Assembly (NCBI RefSeq): GCF_900112445.1
Contig: NZ_FOYY01000003.1
Span: forward strand, 755,960-819,959
Direction: 5' to 3'
Length of the DNA stretch: 64,000 bases
DNA from: Thiomicrospira sp. ALE5
Lineage (GTDB): Bacteria; Pseudomonadota; Gammaproteobacteria; Thiomicrospirales; Thiomicrospiraceae
The notes below the pieces were generated by a model that saw nothing but the letters and a program-made list of their open reading frames with translations, was not told where the DNA came from and did not search any database. The stretch's first letter is position 1. Every line of letters begins with the position of its first letter. The position numbers and the translations under genes were made by a program. Shown one piece after another: positions 62,791 to 64,000 of this stretch.

Positions 62791-64000
62791 AACGCGGCTC
62801 CTTGTGCTAACGGGGATACTTGACGATGCCAATCCGTATGTAATTGGAACTGATGCGCTATATTGAGCAACTTCGCTTCACTAAAATAGGGCCCAACCAA
62901 ATGCAAACCGACCGGTAAGCCCTGCACCAGGCCTGCTGGAATCGACATGGCCGGTAAGCCGGCTAGGTTTACGGGAATCGTGTAAAGATCCGCTAAATAC
63001 ATACTCAGCGGATCATCGGTTTTTTCGCCAAGCTTAAACGCTGGGGTCGGCGCCACAGGCCCCATAATCACATCACACTGTTCAAAGGCGGTTAAGAAAT
63101 CTTGTTGGATTAATCGACGCACTTTTTGTGCTTTAAGATAATAGGCATCGTAATAGCCAGCCGACAGCGCATAGGTGCCCAGCATAATCCGCTTTTGCAC
63201 TTCAATGCCAAAACCTTCAGCACGCGAACGTTCATAAAGATCCGCTAAATCTTTGGGGTCTCCGCAACGATGGCCATAACGCACACCATCAAATCGCGAT
63301 AAATTCGATGACGCCTCTGCTGGCGCCAAAATGTAATAGGCCGCCACGGCATGCGCTTGATTAGGCAATTCAACAGCAACACATTGCGCACCCATCTTTT
63401 CATATTCGGCAACCGCTGCCTCAATAACCTGTTTAACCTCAGCATCCAAACCATCACCAAAATAACTGGCTGGCACACCAATCCGCAGGCCTGCTAAGGG
63501 CTGGGACAAGGCGGCCATATAATTGGGTTTAGGCTGATCTAAACTGGTCGAGTCACGATAATCAAAACTGTGCATCACATCGAGCGTTAGCGCTAAATCT
63601 TCTGCCGATTGCGCCATCGGACCGGCCTGATCCAAGCTTGATGCATAGGCAACCATGCCAAAGCGTGACGCTAAACCATAGGTTGGCTTTAAACCACTTA
63701 TGCCACAAAAGCTCGCTGGTTGACGAATCGAACCGCCGGTATCTGAACCGGTAGCAAACGGAACCAGTCCTGCTGCAACAGCCGCCGCTGAACCACCCGA
63801 AGACCCACCTGGCACCGCATCCAGTGCCCAAGGATTCTTGACCGCACCAAAATAACTCGATTCATTAGAAGAACCCATCGCAAATTCATCCATATTGGTT
63901 TTACCCAACATCGGCATATCAAGGGCTTTAAACTGACTAACAATGTGCGCATCATAGGGTGCGGTAAAATTGACCAACATTTTAGAACCACAGCTGGTTA
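62787..64000 (-). CDS. gatA: Aspartyl/glutamyl-tRNA amidotransferase subunit A (5' end beyond window)
   Basis: The frame continues in-frame to the right edge, where it reads TSCGSKML, so the true start lies outside the window and the Met at 63980 is internal. The amidase signature [14 protein letters not shown] and the [16 protein letters not shown] loop carry the cis-Ser and nucleophile Ser. [19 protein letters not shown] is typical of GatA. It supplies ammonia to GatB, its coupled partner downstream. Confidence 0.95.
   Translation of the reverse strand, partial: TSCGSKMLVNFTAPYDAHIVSQFKALDMPMLGKTNMDEFAMGSSNESSYFGAVKNPWALDAVPGGSSGGSAAAVAAGLVPFATGSDTGGSIRQPASFCGISGLKPTYGLASRFGMVAYASSLDQAGPMAQSAEDLALTLDVMHSFDYRDSTSLDQPKPNYMAALSQPLAGLRIGVPASYFGDGLDAEVKQVIEAAVAEYEKMGAQCVAVELPNQAHAVAAYYILAPAEASSNLSRFDGVRYGHRCGDPKDLADLYERSRAEGFGIEVQKRIMLGTYALSAGYYDAYYLKAQKVRRLIQQDFLTAFEQCDVIMGPVAPTPAFKLGEKTDDPLSMYLADLYTIPVNLAGLPAMSIPAGLVQGLPVGLHLVGPYFSEAKLLNIAHQFQLHTDWHRQVSPLAQGAAL

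Larger units (their letters stand above)
728..63495. repeat. Dispersed palindrome CAGGCCTG (12-mer RSCAGGCCTGST)
   Basis: Thirty exact CAGGCCTG sites were counted by eye. The 12-mer starts are 728, 2162, 2194, 2689, 2974, 4121, 4635, 4968, 7419, 8075, 8684, 9854, 10397, 10559, 11030, 11244, 12004, 12081, 14407, 27027, 31110, 31952, 33230, 37012, 38605, 55156, 57474, 61652, 62926 and 63484. Most extend to ACC/AGC on the left and GGT/GCT on the right. About one is expected in 64 kb. All but 14407 are inside genes, mostly read as Gln-Ala-Trp or Ala-Gly-Leu. Confidence 0.9.

Noticed and set aside
62787-63980. gatA starting at the Met at 63980
   Set aside because: The frame continues to the window edge with the conserved TSCGSKML sequence, so the gene is 5'-truncated by the window.

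Overview
The window reads as chromosomal DNA of a free-living gammaproteobacterium. The housekeeping genes (gatA/gatB, rnr, rlmB, rlmJ, pcnB, folK, panBCD, sufE, htpX, mltF) have the expected gammaproteobacterial form. The combination of PEP carboxylase, class I fructose-1,6-bisphosphatase, soluble pyrophosphatase, a persulfide dioxygenase module and an Mrp-type antiporter suits a sulfur-oxidising autotroph of the Thiomicrospira/Hydrogenovibrio type. That placement is an inference from gene content. No rRNA or tRNA gene was seen.

Layout. Positions 1-4.3 kb carry a Bat/MoxR operon on the minus strand (MoxR ATPase, DUF58, DUF4381-like, two VWA proteins, the last running off the left edge). Next come fetAB, a HigB/HigA-like toxin-antitoxin pair and a secreted hydrolase. 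From 7.6 to 10.3 kb lies a sulfur-stress module (MFS transporter, persulfide dioxygenase, ArsR-rhodanese regulator) whose divergent promoter carries the same palindromic operator as the Bat/MoxR promoter. A fructosamine kinase, a PQQ-type sugar dehydrogenase and a DUF3010 gene follow.

Positions 12.86-25.74 kb form an AT-rich island bounded by short inverted repeats. A 249-bp direct repeat, holding part of the DUF3010 gene, lies just outside it on each side. Nearly all island genes are on the minus strand and form one tightly coupled cluster: a tubulin/FtsZ-like protein that has lost its GTPase signature, a soluble FtsK/EssC-like ATPase, a LytM-type protein with a substituted catalytic histidine, a secreted TPR protein, a membrane-spanning repeat protein, two proteins sharing a WXG100-sized helical-hairpin module, DUF1566 and peptidoglycan-binding envelope proteins, and several tiny or decayed genes. 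It looks like a diverted cell-division or type VII-secretion-like envelope machine and is the best candidate for an undescribed system.

Positions 26-35 kb are a defence-type region: an ATPase-PIN pair, a HigB plus HigA-ImmA pair, and a type I restriction system containing a decayed DUF1016 gene. The modules are separated by three copies of an unusual structured direct repeat. From 35 to 64 kb is conserved chromosome: Mrp antiporter (E-F-G-B-C-D-D), rlmJ, a Pit phosphate permease, a PfkB kinase fused to a Rieske domain, rlmB-rnr, a pyridine nucleotide-disulfide oxidoreductase, mltF, fbp, ppa, ppc, panD, pcnB-folK-panB-panC, sufE, htpX and gatB-gatA.

Across the window, the palindrome CAGGCCTG, usually extended to (A/G)(C/G)CAGGCCTG(C/G)T, occurs at least 30 times where about one is expected by chance. 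It lies almost always inside genes and is nearly absent from the island.
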